NCBI GenBank assembly: GCA_020466095.1 | Contig: CM035808.1 | Location: 28,301,345 to 28,365,344, forward strand | Origin: Chlorops oryzae | Lineage: Eukaryota > Arthropoda > Insecta > Diptera > Chloropidae | Length of the DNA stretch: 64,000 nucleotides | Direction: 5' to 3' | Shown: in pieces, positions 48,118-58,767 of the stretch | Layout of the letters: every line of letters starts with the position of its first letter | Numbering within the stretch: the stretch's first letter is position 1 | Notes under the pieces: model-generated | What the model was told of the DNA's origin: nothing | The model's database searches: none | The model's input: the letters and a program-made list of their open reading frames with translations, nothing else | Position numbers and translations under genes: made by a program

Positions 48118-49284
48118 GTAAGTCGTGCTTCTTTTTTTTTTTAAGCAATTCGAAAATAAATTCTAAATGAAATATCAACAATCATCAAATAGTCAGAGTT
48201 CGTAGAGTCAGATTTAAGATTGTTTTATCATGATTTTGTGTGTTTTAACATGAAAATTTCTCATTCTAAGTTCAAAAACATGCTGTGAAATTAAAAATTT
48301 ATAAAACAAAATGTTTCGTTCGGCTTACATTTTTAATAGGATATGCTTTCGCAGCTGGCTCATGCATCTCGTATTGATTCATTTCGAATTCAGTTGAATT
48401 TAGGTCATTGTGGCTTTTAACTAACCACAATTTTAAATTGATGCTTTCAACGGAAAACAAAAACGAACAGATGTTTATGCTCATCCGTTGAGATTTTAAC
48501 ACTGCTCGTCCTGTCGGCATTAAGGGCAAATGCTCTTACCGCATTTTCGTTCGCGTTCGCCAGTTCTACTCTTTCATTTGCGAGTATAAACGTGTAGCTG
48601 AGTGTTGACTGAGGAATGACTTACTGACTAAGTGATTGATTGACTGTTGGCGTTGTTACTTACTGCAGTTTGCATTTCTCATTTCATTTTTGCCTTTTAT
48701 CTTTTCTTTTGGCTATTTATTTCGATCCTTTTTTTCTACTTAATGCCGGAGTTCTTAGCGTTCGTTGGCAGTTCGCTCTTTTTCATATTGCCTCCATTTT
48801 GATGATGATGATGAATTGCTGACAGTGCGGTTTACTATTACGCGAGTTTTACGTGAATTCTTGCCATTTTACATATTTTTCGACTGTATTTCAATGCAAG
48901 CAAACTGTTGCAGCAATATGAATTTACAGAGAGCGTTTACAAGGATACGAAGAGCATTTCAAATACATCTTTTGAGAATATATTGAATTTTTCCTCATCA
49001 CTAATGGTCCTTTTTAGTGCAAGAAAAACGCTATTATGGGACTTCAAATATGTCAAAAAAATGTTGTGGAATCGATTAACAGATGTGATCGATAACAGAA
49101 CTATGACCTTTTCAATCTCAAGATGATAATATTTTTTTTAATAATAAAATAAAAGTAAGGTTTTTTAAAACGTTAACCTTAGTTTCTAAACATTTCGCTT
49201 AGAAGAAGAATGAATATTTCTGAAATTTTTCTTAAAAAAAAATTACGGCTACTCATTTACGTAAATATATATGTATGTATACCC
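48118..49284. other. AT-rich non-coding stretch
   Basis: No supported gene is seen. A GATGATGATGATG tract lies at 48799-48813. Confidence 0.45.
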
Positions 49285-49476
49285 ACCCAACATTTTATTA
49301 AATTTCTGATCAAAAGCGACTCGAATTCGATCGCTTTTAAAACATATTGAAGAGTCGTTTACGAATCTTCTTTTAACCTTCCATATGATCAATCGCTTTT
49401 TAATCATCCCGGGATACTCGAAAACGACTCGTATATGAATCTTCTCATAAAGCAGTCTTCCAAATGCTAGCTGGGT
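49285..49476. mobile_element. Small TIR element (about 190 bp)
   Basis: The left end ACCCAACATTTT and the right end AAATGCTAGCTGGGT are imperfect inverted repeats. The interior has palindromic words such as AAAGCGACTCGAATTCG with an inverse GATCGCTTT, and the phrase ACGACTCGTATATGAATCTTC is close to GAGTCGTTTACGAATCTTC. Similar ACCCA termini occur in the repeat at 40617, but the interiors differ. No target duplication is clear. Confidence 0.45.
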
Positions 49477-51729
49477 AGTGGCTGAAAGCACAAATGTCAC
49501 TTCCCTCCTGTCGTCCATTCATAGCTCTTTTTGTTTTTACTTTCATTCCAGCATTCATTCATTTATTCAGGCATTCAGCCATTCATATGATAATCTCCGA
49601 AATAATCTGTGCCCGAAGTTACTCTTCCTCCGACCAACCGAGCAACGCATTCATTCACGTACTCTGTCACTCTTTATTTTTTGTATTGTATGTACAATGT
49701 ACATATGTACATATGTATGTATGCATTAAGTAAATTTCACGCTAGTAAAGCAGCATAACACGGCACTATCGAATTGTTCCCCATGTCCTTTGCCTTTTCA
49801 TTTATTTATTTTTACAACATTTTCTTGCTCTTCTTCGAGCACCGGCATTGCATACCCGATGCCCCGCCAACATGCGTCCTTTGCCTCCTCATACAATTTC
49901 ATTAAGTAAATATTTTTGCATTTATGTGAATTTAATGGTATTTTCATATTCCCTTCGAAAGGAGCATAAAGAGCAAACAGGCGCCCAAGCAGGGCCGTAC
50001 ACTCATAGCTGAATGTCATAAGCTGAAGTGAATTATACGAAACAAGTAGATGACTATGCTACATACAAAATAAAATGCAAAAAAAAAAAAAAACAAGAAC
50101 AAACCCAACTCAACTATTTTCACAAACCTACTATCAATAAAAGCATATTGGAGCTCATGTCGTACTGGGGGACCAAAGGATTTCTGTATGGCTCAAGTAA
50201 ATGCCAAGTTTATTATGTCAATTAAAAATGACAACATTGCGGCATAGTGCAGTGTATGTGTTGCACTACTGTAGTCAGTACAGTACAGTACAATATAGTG
50301 TCGTATGAATACAAGAACGAAATTCTAGTTAGTAATGAAGCTTTGGGGATTGACTCGGGTTTAATAAAGTTGCGTTGTCTGCCGGCGTCAATTAATGGCA
50401 TAAAGTAGGCCAAAATCACTCAGCGGAGCTGTGGTATGAAATGACTGACAGTCTTGTCAACGAAATAACATGCTCTAACATGACAGCTATTGTTTTTAAA
50501 ATACTTCTGTTGTTTTTGATGATGTTGTTGTTGTTTTGTTTTCGCTGTTAAAAACAGCTGTTGCTATTAAAACGCTTCCAACAACCTCTCATGCTAAGAG
50601 GCTTTGTCAAAACTTCGAAAACAAAAAAATTGTTACTGGAAAATTTTTTAAACCTTTTCTACTCTCACAAAAAAAAAAAAGTTTCGCCAAACTTTGAAGT
50701 TTTGTTTTATTTTTTTGTTGCTGGTACCTAGGACGACCGTTAATGGATAGAAATTCCTCTTCGAAGGTATAGTATTTGCCGCTTCGAATCGGCTTTAAAA
50801 CAGTAGGCCCCCAACATTCAATTTGGTTGCATATCATTTGGAATAATTCAAGCAGCGCTTTCGGCAAGAAACGTAAATTAAATTGCTTCAAATTAGTAAA
50901 ATTTATTGCTTCCACTCCCAGTCCCTCGAAAACACTGGGATGTCCTTTGTTTTATCTCGACTTATTTCCGCTTTTCATCATCACGATGGGCTCTCGAGTT
51001 GAAAATTGCATTCATTCGTAATAGTATTCTGCAATTTGTCAGCCGCAATTTAATTAATTTGCAATAAGTATTCAGGAAATTAGCATAATAGGCTGTAAAA
51101 TTTATTTTCAAAAAAGGACTCCAAACGAAAAGCAAGCAAAATTAAGGAATTCCCAAAGGACTTTTATTGCAATTGAATTTTTATAAAAAAATTTTTTTTT
51201 TTCATCAATGAAATTAATGAAAAAAAAAAACTCATTTAATAATAAAATAAAATTTCTTATTTATATTCTATTTCAGAAAAATCATTTCATCGTATCCTTC
51301 TTCTCTTATTTCTTGATTTACTAGAGTTTCTATTTAATTTTCGTCCTACGTTCGAGTGGTCAACTTATCCGGCTTAAGTCAAATCGCATCATTTAGTGGG
51401 TGTATTTTTTCTTTCTTTCTGCTCTTATTATAATTACACTGTGGTAGGTTAATAGAAGACCTGCATAATTATAAATCGATGTTGGATGATTAATTGAAAC
51501 AAAAAATCGATTAAATCGATTAATTTTTAATTTTTCCAAACATATTTATAATGCCAATTTTTCGTTTTTTGAAGTTTATTAAACTAATATTTTATCAAAA
51601 CAGATAACGAACTAAAAACTTTTTGCCCACGTATACTCTTAGAAAGTACATTCAACGCAACTACAAACGAGAATTGCCAAAGAATCGATGAGGAAGATTG
51701 ACCTAATGTAAAAGCAGTCAATCAATTAT
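49477..51729. other. AT-rich non-coding stretch
   Basis: No supported gene is seen. It holds a GTACATATGTACATATGTATG-type tract (49690-49722), a CAGTACAGTACAG run near 50279-50291, a GTTGTTGTTGTT run (50523-50535) and A/T homopolymers at 50085 and 51190. Confidence 0.5.
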
Positions 51730-52018
51730 TCAGGTCTTTTACACTGTAGAAGTTGCAGATCGGAGGAGGAAGAAGAATCAGTGAGCCACCTCATGTATCA
51801 CTGCCCGGGTCTGGCCAGGAGAAGATCCAGGCTGCTCGGCTCCTTCTTCTTCTCCTCCCTCACCGGGCTATCATCTGTTTGAGTAAAAGACATGGGACGT
51901 TTCATAAATGAGTCCAATTGGCTCCACCAAACGGGTATCTAGGGAAGTATGCCTTCCCCCGTGGTATCACAACAGGCAATAATCGGCCAAAGTGTGTCCC
52001 CTTAAAAGGAGCAGCCAC
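51730..52018 (+). mobile_element. 5'-truncated non-LTR retrotransposon (3' end)
   Basis: Only the last part of the ORF2 product and the 3' untranslated region remain. The family is inferred from the terminal Cys/His motif typical of Jockey/I/LOA-group elements. The 3' UTR (51883-52018) ends in GGAGCAGCCAC. The stretch CGTGGTATCACAAC at 51960-51973 and the block down to GCAGCCAC are shared with the SINE at 54985-55230. A (CCTAA)4 tail follows. Confidence 0.75.
51739..51882 (+). pseudogene. Non-LTR retrotransposon ORF2 C-terminus (fragment)
   Basis: The frame from 51739 to the TGA at 51880-51882 gives about 47 residues. They include CRSCRSEEEEE, then SHLMYHCPGL and ARRRSRLLG. The C-x2-C … H-x4-C arrangement with an acidic run and an arginine-rich block is the usual last segment of the reverse transcriptase polyprotein after the RNase H region in several insect LINE clades. 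Nothing upstream of about 51730 continues it, so the insertion is strongly 5'-truncated and encodes no activity. Confidence 0.75.
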
Positions 52019-52038
52019 CCTAACCTAACCTAACCTAA
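52019..52038 (-). repeat. (CCTAA)4 tail, TTAGG on the minus strand
   Basis: Four exact CCTAA units follow directly on the retrotransposon 3' end. Read on the minus strand this is TTAGG, the ancestral insect telomere repeat that Diptera have lost as a telomere sequence. Its position makes a retrotransposon tail the simplest reading. Confidence 0.85.
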
Positions 52039-52577
52039 CACTAGTCAATTAATGATATTCAATTATTGTTCTTTTCTCTTTTGGAGATGCATTCAGAAGA
52101 ACTGACCGTCAATTTCTGTATTTTTTTTCCAATTTTTTCAGATGGTTTTGCTTATATTTTAAAGAGTTGCGAGAGAGTTTCCAAAAAATGTAACATCGAA
52201 AAAAAAAACGATTTTATATAAAATCGAAAAAAACATAATCTATGCTAAAAAATCGACCCTAAGCCAAAAAATATCGATTAAATCAAAACTTTGAATGTTT
52301 TCTTTACAACCCTACACTGTGGTAGTCGAATTTAACGGTTCGCCCTATTTGGGGCACGAGGAATCGAACTGCATCATTCGTTTTTCGAGTTATCGGTACG
52401 CCTTCATGCAAAATTTTTGACCAATTTTTTGCGCATATCTGTATATGAGTTGAACTTTTGTATGCTTAACTAACATCAAAGTGTACTCTTAGATATGCCA
52501 AGTAATTCTTCCGAAAACACCTTTATTATAACCACATTAGGGAGCTATACCCATTTAAAACTCAAAAACCACCTACT
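52039..52577. other. AT-rich non-coding stretch
   Basis: No gene is seen. A-rich and AATCGA-rich sequence lies at 52190-52300. The rest is unremarkable. Confidence 0.45.
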
Positions 52578-52617
52578 CCCAGCGGGAAATGTCCCGCGGA
52601 CATCCCCGATGATGTCC

Positions 52618-54024
52618 TACACTGAAAGAAATATCGGCAGTAATATTGAATAAAAATTTTCGTAAATATTTGAATACGAGTTTTAGTCAATATAACGAAT
52701 TTCCTTCATGCTGACGAAAATATTTGTAATATTGCAGAAATTTTGTGAATGGAACGAAAAAAAATTCTTCAATATGAGTTAAATAGTTTAATCAATATAA
52801 CAAAATTTCTTCATAGGTACGAAAACATTTCTTCATACTAAAGAAATTTTCTTACATATGACAAAAGCTTTCGTAGGACATTTTAAAATTTAGAATTTTC
52901 GTATAAATGAAGAAATTTCTTCAATATGACGTAATTTGCTTGTTGATATGAAGAAATTTCGTTAATATAACAAAACGTATTCGTGAATATAAAGAAATTA
53001 ATTTCGTAAATATGAAGAAATTTTTTCAATATGACGAAGAAATTGTCTTAAAATTAATTTATATATTAAATATAACGAATTTATTTCGTATAAATAATGA
53101 AATTTCTTCAATATGACTAATGTAATTCTTGAGATATGAAGAATTTCTTCAATATTACGAAAAATTGAATATTTTTAAGAAGTTCTTGGGGTTGATGAGT
53201 CTTAAGGCAGAAGATTCAGCGTCATAAGCAAAGTTCGTCCATGAAGTGAAAACGCCTTTTTTATGGAAGCAGAGAAATTGTGTTTAATTTGAAAATTTAA
53301 AGAAAATATTGCCAGCGCTATAAATAATCTAAGTTAGTATAGTTTTGGAAACTCTCCTAACTTTAATAATAAATAAATAAATAAAATTTTCAAAAATTTC
53401 TTTAAGTCCTTTCATAATATTTTAGAATTTTCGTCCTTTTAACCACACAATCATATATACATAAAATTGTTTTTTAATTCTTATCGCGAGTCTTTATTTA
53501 GTCAATCATTATTGCTTGCAATGAGAAAGTTAATATACTGTTTTGTGTGTATGATATTTGGAAGATTTTCTTGTCTATATAAAAAATGGCAGATGTGAGA
53601 CAGACGGGACTCACAACAGTTAATACATATGATGAAATTTTGAAATATATAAATATGAAGAAATTTCTTCAATATAACTAAGCAGGGTTGCGTATTTCAA
53701 TAAATTTCTTCATATTGAAGAAAATCTTTTGTAATATTGAAGAAATTTATTCAATATCAATAATTATTTTCGTAGATATGAAGAAATTTCTTCAATATAA
53801 CGAAGCAGGATAATATACTTGAAGAAATTTGACTAAAATAATTTCGTAGATATGAAGATATTTCTTCAATATAACGAAATGTTTTTCCTGATTTGAATTT
53901 TTTCATATTGAATATCGTCTTTATTCATATTGATTGCTTTTTTTAGTTAGCTCTATTTTTACTGCCGTTTCTTCAATAACGCAGCCCATTTCTTCAATAT
54001 TACCTACGGATTTTTTTCGGTGTA
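52618..54024. mobile_element. Nested TIR element rich in GAAGAAATTTCTTC palindromes
   Basis: The ends are TACACTGAAAGAAA (left) and, on the minus strand, TACACCGAAAAAAA (right), followed inward by AATATTGAA on both sides. The 1.4-kb interior is built largely of a loose unit of 25-30 bp, ATGAAGAAATTTCTTCAATAT plus AACGAA, in many diverged copies (clear ones at 52909, 52951, 53012, 53657, 53779 and 53853). A stretch without the unit lies at about 53180-53620. No transposase is seen. No target duplication could be fixed. Confidence 0.7.
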
Positions 54025-54309
54025 GTGACTTCGGAGCCGGAATGCATGCTATTTCCGGTGACACTTTGTATGACATTTACACAGGAGCTGACAGGGACTT
54101 CAGCGGTGACATTATCACCGGAAGATTAGAAAATGTCACTGGTCATGCTAGGGGATGCGATGGCGAAAAAAGCAATTGAGAGCAGCACATTGCTCTTTTC
54201 TCTCTAAATGTCAATTTATAGAAACCAGTTTGATAACTCTCTTTTTTGCACTCTCTTTGAATGTTTCGAAAATTTTTTAAAATCTATTTTTAACAATTTT
54301 TGTTCACCT

Positions 54310-54375
54310 CTACCAGGGATCGAACCTGCGATCTTTGGATTCTGAGTCGAGCACTCATCATCTACGCCACTTAAT
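54310..54375 (-). repeat. tRNA-like segment of the outer TIR element
   Basis: On the minus strand a box A match TGGCGTAGATG and a box B match GGTTCGATCCC lie about 40 bp apart. The copy at 61848-61912 keeps TGGCGTAGCGG but has a decayed box B. The cloverleaf is not intact, so this is a polymerase III promoter relic or a captured tRNA fragment, not a tRNA gene. Confidence 0.6.
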
Positions 54376-54557
54376 GCTAACGCTGAACTGACGCTAAAAC
54401 CTTATTTAAATTTTAGTAGCCAATGAGATTCAAGCACATGAACAGCATCCCTCCACGATGACATGTCCTCCAAGATGTCATGCATGACAATGTCACCTGT
54501 ATGTCATCGATGACATCATTGGTGACTTTGTCATGCAGGAGATAACTTTCCGCTGGG

Positions 54558-54984
54558 CTATTTTTAAATTTTTTTTTTATTTTATATGAAAAATCCCTGA
54601 AGTATGCTTCGAAATATTTAAAATTCGAACAAAAAATTTATGATTTTGAACCGAAATGGACCTGATTAGAGCATTTATAGGATTACCGCTAGACCTTCAT
54701 TTTGTCGGAAAACAGCAGAAGCTGCTCTCAACCTTGGACATTTTCTTATTCTGGAATTGAAACAAAGCGGAGCAATAGGTTCTCGTGCCTTGGTTTACAG
54801 AAAAAGAAAAAGTTTGAGAAAAATATCTCGGGTTCGCAAAATCTTCAGGGCAATTTTGTTTTTTTTTGTTTTTCTTTTTTTGATAGGAGGAGTTTTAGCT
54901 TCACTTTTAAAAGCATACTTTATATATTAATGATTTTATCGGCATCCTCCTCGGACTATAATAAAACTTTCATTTCGTTTTTGT
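54558..54984. other. AT-rich non-coding stretch
   Basis: No gene is seen. Two motif words lie here: CCCTGAAGTATGC at 54595-54607 and GCATACTTTA at 54913-54922. Both are weak matches to the Su(Hw)-like motif. Confidence 0.4.
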
Positions 54985-55230
54985 TATCCCTAGGTGAAGT
55001 AGCTCTGGGATAGCGCAGGCTATGCGTTCTATGATCTTGATTCCAGGTCCGAGGTTCGATTCCCGGCACACTCGAATCGGAGTGTCATGTTCCAAGTCAA
55101 GCACTGGTTTTTGAAATAGTCACAATTTTGGGGGCACACTACATAAAAAGACATACACTCACAAGAAAGCAAGAAAACTCCCTCGTGGTATCACAACGAG
55201 CCTGTGTACGGCCTAAGTGGCAGCCACACA
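54985..55230 (+). mobile_element. tRNA-derived SINE with a LINE-shared 3' tail
   Basis: The head (54990-55075) has TAGCTCTGGGATAGCGCAGG as a box A region and GAGGTTCGATTCCCGG, a perfect box B. Stems are degraded, so it is not a tRNA gene. The body runs to CCCTCGTGGTATCACAAC (55181-55197) and ACGGCCTAAGTGGCAGCCAC (55208-55227). Both blocks match the 3' UTR end of the LINE fragment at 51960-52018, where 14 consecutive bases are identical. RNA polymerase III transcription and mobilisation by the partner LINE are inferred from family knowledge. Confidence 0.75.
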
Positions 55231-56979
55231 CGACATACATTCATATATATCCCTAAGTGAATATATATCCCCATTTGGCTGTATCTTATACCCGGCTTAT
55301 CAACTTTGCGTTAACGTGTTGACCATAATTTCTGGACATCTGGCCGAAGCTTGTGGTGTTTCCAATCTCTTTTGTTTACCTATGAAGTGCAAAAATTTTC
55401 TTTTCTTCTCTGTTATATTTGCTTTTCCATTTTTCTGATTTTGCCTTTTTGCTTTGTCTTCGTTGAGGATTGCCGGAGATTTGTTCGAAATTTCGGAAAT
55501 TATTTTGTTTGCACATTCTGTTTTTGTTATTTGCACGTGTCTGCAGCACACAATGCTCCGGATTTCAATTCTTTCCGTTTAATGAGTTTTTCCTTTAATT
55601 AAATCTTTTATTCTTCTTATTGTTTATTCGCACATTCGGTTCTGTTTTCCTTTTGTTGAAGATTCAAGGCGATTTAATGTTATTTGCCAAACGAAGATGG
55701 AGGAATGAAGAGATTTTTAGAGCATTCCTTGCTTTATATATTCATTTATTGAATTCTTTCATTTCACAGTATGGCTTTTTTTACGTTTAGCGATAATCCT
55801 AGCATGAAACAGGAACCTGATCCTTCCCAATTGTCAAAACTTATAATTTTAATATTACACGAACGTGTCAGAAAATCACCTTTCACTCTGTAATGTGCCT
55901 AGAATTGTGGATCCGTTGAGGGAAGTCCGTCAGATTGGTAAAGAAAAAAATCGATCCACCGCGTCGGATAAAGAGAAGGTAAGCTAATCACATCTAGAAA
56001 AGTCTAGATTTCCATGATTGATGAGCTAAATATTTAGTGATCTAAGAATTTTCGTTAACCACTATTTTCTTAGTGGCAGTGAAAATTCTTAGTTTTCCAC
56101 TAGCACTACATTTTTACTGCTCTTTCTCATTCTAAACGTCGCCAACCCAATAAGAACCCATTGGCACTTTAGTTACTGTAAGTTTAGCGTCCCGTGCTCC
56201 CCCACTATAGGTAAGGAAACATTTTCTTGAATTTTCTTCCGCGAACGCCTTGTGTGGGCTGTAAAAACCCTAATGAAAAATCGTAAAGTTTATTGCAATC
56301 CTTTAAGATGGATTTTCTTTTTATTTCCTTGGCTTCCACTGTCTTTATTTTGAAGCTGGCATTGTAGGCTCGTCTAATCGTATGCAAACAATCGCGAAAA
56401 GCTTTGAATATTCTTTGCGAAAAAAATGTCGTGCGAAACGAAAGGAAGAATGATCAACATTATCGTAAAGAATAACAAAACAAGAATATGCAGCTCTAAA
56501 GCATAAAATTGACAAAGGTGCGTGAGTTAAACGCAATTTTAAGTGTTTCTCCGATCATCCCCTTAAGCTACTAAGTGTGGGCATAAAATTTCTGACACGA
56601 AAATTCTTGCAAATGACAACGCGGGCGACGCATCCATCCTCAATCATCCATCCGGACACATGCCCTTCCGCAAAATTATTCAATTTCTTGCGGTATAAGA
56701 ATAAATTGATTTCGAAAGTAATATCTCTTCTCATGGCGCGGTTTTCAATCATGTCACTGAAGAGTGGTGCGATTTAAAAGCCACGGAACCGTAAAAACAG
56801 CAAATTTCGCTTTTACATATTGTGGCTTTTTATTGGCAACGAAGCCGTTACGACACAGTCGAAGTGAGGTCATTCCATTGACACAAGTGAGAAAAATTTC
56901 AATTGATTTAAAATAAGGATCTTAAATTTTAAATTTCAACAGAATTTTTATCGTCTCTTTCAGGTCGAAATGGGGTTTT
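55231..56979. other. AT-rich non-coding stretch
   Basis: No supported gene is seen. A TATAG followed by GTAAGG at 56201-56210, after a C-rich tract, resembles a weak recursive splice site. Otherwise unremarkable. Confidence 0.45.
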
Positions 56980-57771
56980 TATACCCAGCGTAAGCGGGGT
57001 ATATTAGTTTTGTGCAAATCTTGTAACAGGGAGAATTAAGCTCCGGAGATATAGAAAAATATATATAGAAATGATCAGGATCAAAAACTGAATCGATTTA
57101 GACATGTCCGTCTGTCCGTCTGTCCGTCCGTCCGTGGTCGGATCTCCTCCGAAACGGCTGAACCAATGAAGTCGAAATTTGGCACACATGTATATCGGGG
57201 TCCGAGTATGATCCTAAGTAAAAATGGGAGACATCCGCCCACTGCCACGCCCACAAATTAATTTATTGTGTTTTCAGTAAAATGCTTGTAACTTGCGAAC
57301 CACTCAACACATTTCATTGATATTTGGTGTGCTGGTAAGCTACCAAAAGGGACATTTGCTGGCAAAAAATGGACGCCGCCCTCCTCGAGCCACGCCCACA
57401 AATAAGCCCAAAAATAAGGGCTTATCGTAACTTGTGAAGTAAAAGGCGTAGAAGCTTCAAATTCGCAGCATAGGTTGACCAAGGCAAATGAAAGGTGTAG
57501 GAATAAAAATTTATGTAGCCCTCCCACTGCCACGCCCACAAATAGAGAATTTTTATAACTTCCGAAGTAAAAGGCGTAGAAGCTTCAAATTCGCAACATA
57601 GGTTCACCAAGGCGAATGAAAGGTGTAGGAAAAAATTTTATGTTGCCCTCCCACTGCCACGCCCACAAATAGAGAAGCAAAACATAGTGCGCTCATAACG
57701 TCGGGACGCTGGGTATTTCAAAGTCGGGCTTGACCGACTTTAGCTTTCTTACTTGTTTTTTTTTTTTTTTT
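56980..57771 (+). mobile_element. Helentron (DINE-1/INE-1-like), subfamily 2, copy E
   Basis: It starts with the palindrome TATACCCAGCGTAAGCGGGGTATA's two arms (56980-56986 and 56997-57003), then the DINE-1-like AAATGATCAGGATCAAAAAC and GATTTAGACATGTCCGTCTG, a GTCCGTCT tetramer tract (57107-57136) and CGAAACGGCTGAACCAATGA. The 3' end has the hairpin AAGTCGGGCTTGACCGACTT (57721-57740) and the CTTACTTGTTTT tail. No Rep/helicase is encoded. Inside, a 128-bp unit is repeated about twice (57429 and 57557). Confidence 0.9.
57429..57670 (+). repeat. 128-bp direct repeat, about 1.9 copies, in Helentron E
   Basis: AAGTAAAAGGCGTAGAAGCT and CTCCCACTGCCACGCCCACA each occur twice, 128 bp apart, with a few substitutions between copies. 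CCACGCCCACA also occurs singly at 57244 and 57391, so older, more diverged units may exist upstream. Confidence 0.85.
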
Positions 57772-58767
57772 GGTAGGTACTTGAAATCATTTATTATTCA
57801 CATGGTACCTCAAGCTTTACTCCACAACGTAAATACTCATCGTAAGGTCTCGAAAAAAAACCCCCGAATAAGACAAAAAATTCTACAGAAAATACTACAA
57901 AAACTTGCGTGAAAGTCTTCAAATTAATGGCGCTGCAAAGTTTCCCTAAGATTTTTAATTTACGATACATACATCCATATATGATATTTAGGGAAATAGA
58001 AAATATTGAAATTCAGCACCAAAAAATTACTATTTGAATATTCAGAATATTTCCGACAGTGACAATTATGTTCATTCTTTTAGGCTTACGCATTTAATCA
58101 CATCTTGAGAAAAGGGTTTGAAAGCTGTGCGGATATCTAGAATGCTTTCAGTAAGCTCCTCTTATAAAGACTTAAAATGATATAATTTGGTTTTTAATAT
58201 TGAAATGCATACCTTAAGGAGCCGAATTTAAATATTTTCTTTTGCCCTAATGGAGCATTCGACGTGCGGGAAAAATAATATTCAGGATATTTTTTTATGT
58301 TTAAATGTTGAATTGGATGAAAAGATTATTTCAATGTACTCATATCAAGATACTTAACAGGACATAAGGTGTCCTTTAGAAAATTTTTAAGTAATTATAT
58401 TAGTTTTTGTCTGTTTGTACGGGACAAAATTATCATTTTCTGTGGAATGCTCCTAATGATAAATTTTTTCATAGTTTCCAATTATGTTCGTTGCAATTTT
58501 CAATGGAGTGCAACAAAGTATAAATAATTCTATCAAATGACTTTAAGAGTATTCATCAATATTCATCAATATTTTTGAAACGAATTCATTTCGATATTTT
58601 AAGAGCCTTCATATCGCCTGATTTGTTGATTTTATCACTTTTTTCATATCCCTACTCATATTTTGTAAGAGACATCAATAGTCATAAGCAGCATTGAAGT
58701 TTAAAATCGATTTGAATCTTAACTTTATGTGGGTTGAACAAAATTTGAACTCCATGAAGTATGCTTT
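57772..58767. other. AT-rich non-coding stretch
   Basis: No gene is seen. A duplicated ATTCATCAATATT lies at 58551-58573. Otherwise unremarkable. Confidence 0.45.

Larger units (their letters stand above)
52578..54557. mobile_element. TIR element with tRNA-like segment, split by a nested element
   Basis: The outer ends are CCCAGCGGGAAATGTC (left) and, on the minus strand, CCCAGCGGAAAGTTATC (right): short imperfect inverted repeats. Without the nested element (52618-54024) it is about 570 bp. Its interior is dense in TGACAT/ATGTCA words in palindromic pairs (54465-54535). Its right arm carries a tRNA-like segment on the minus strand. The right arm (54300-54557) aligns in inverted orientation with 61666-61925, so the family is dispersed. 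Confidence 0.7.

Noticed and set aside
53934..54179. 81-codon frame with a hydrophobic N terminus
   Set aside because: It crosses the border between the nested and outer TIR elements, and its second half translates the GACATT/GTCAC-rich repeat. It is not a gene.
54990..55075. Possible tRNA gene (perfect box B)
   Set aside because: Acceptor and T stems do not pair, and the unit continues into a body and LINE-like tail. It is a SINE head. The same reasoning applies to 35245-35335 and 54310-54375.
56190..56212. Possible recursive splice site (pyrimidine-rich tract, TATAG then GTAAGG)
   Set aside because: The acceptor is TATAG instead of CAG, the tract is C-rich and short, and no second such site supports it. 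It is noted only because a long intron is the likely context.
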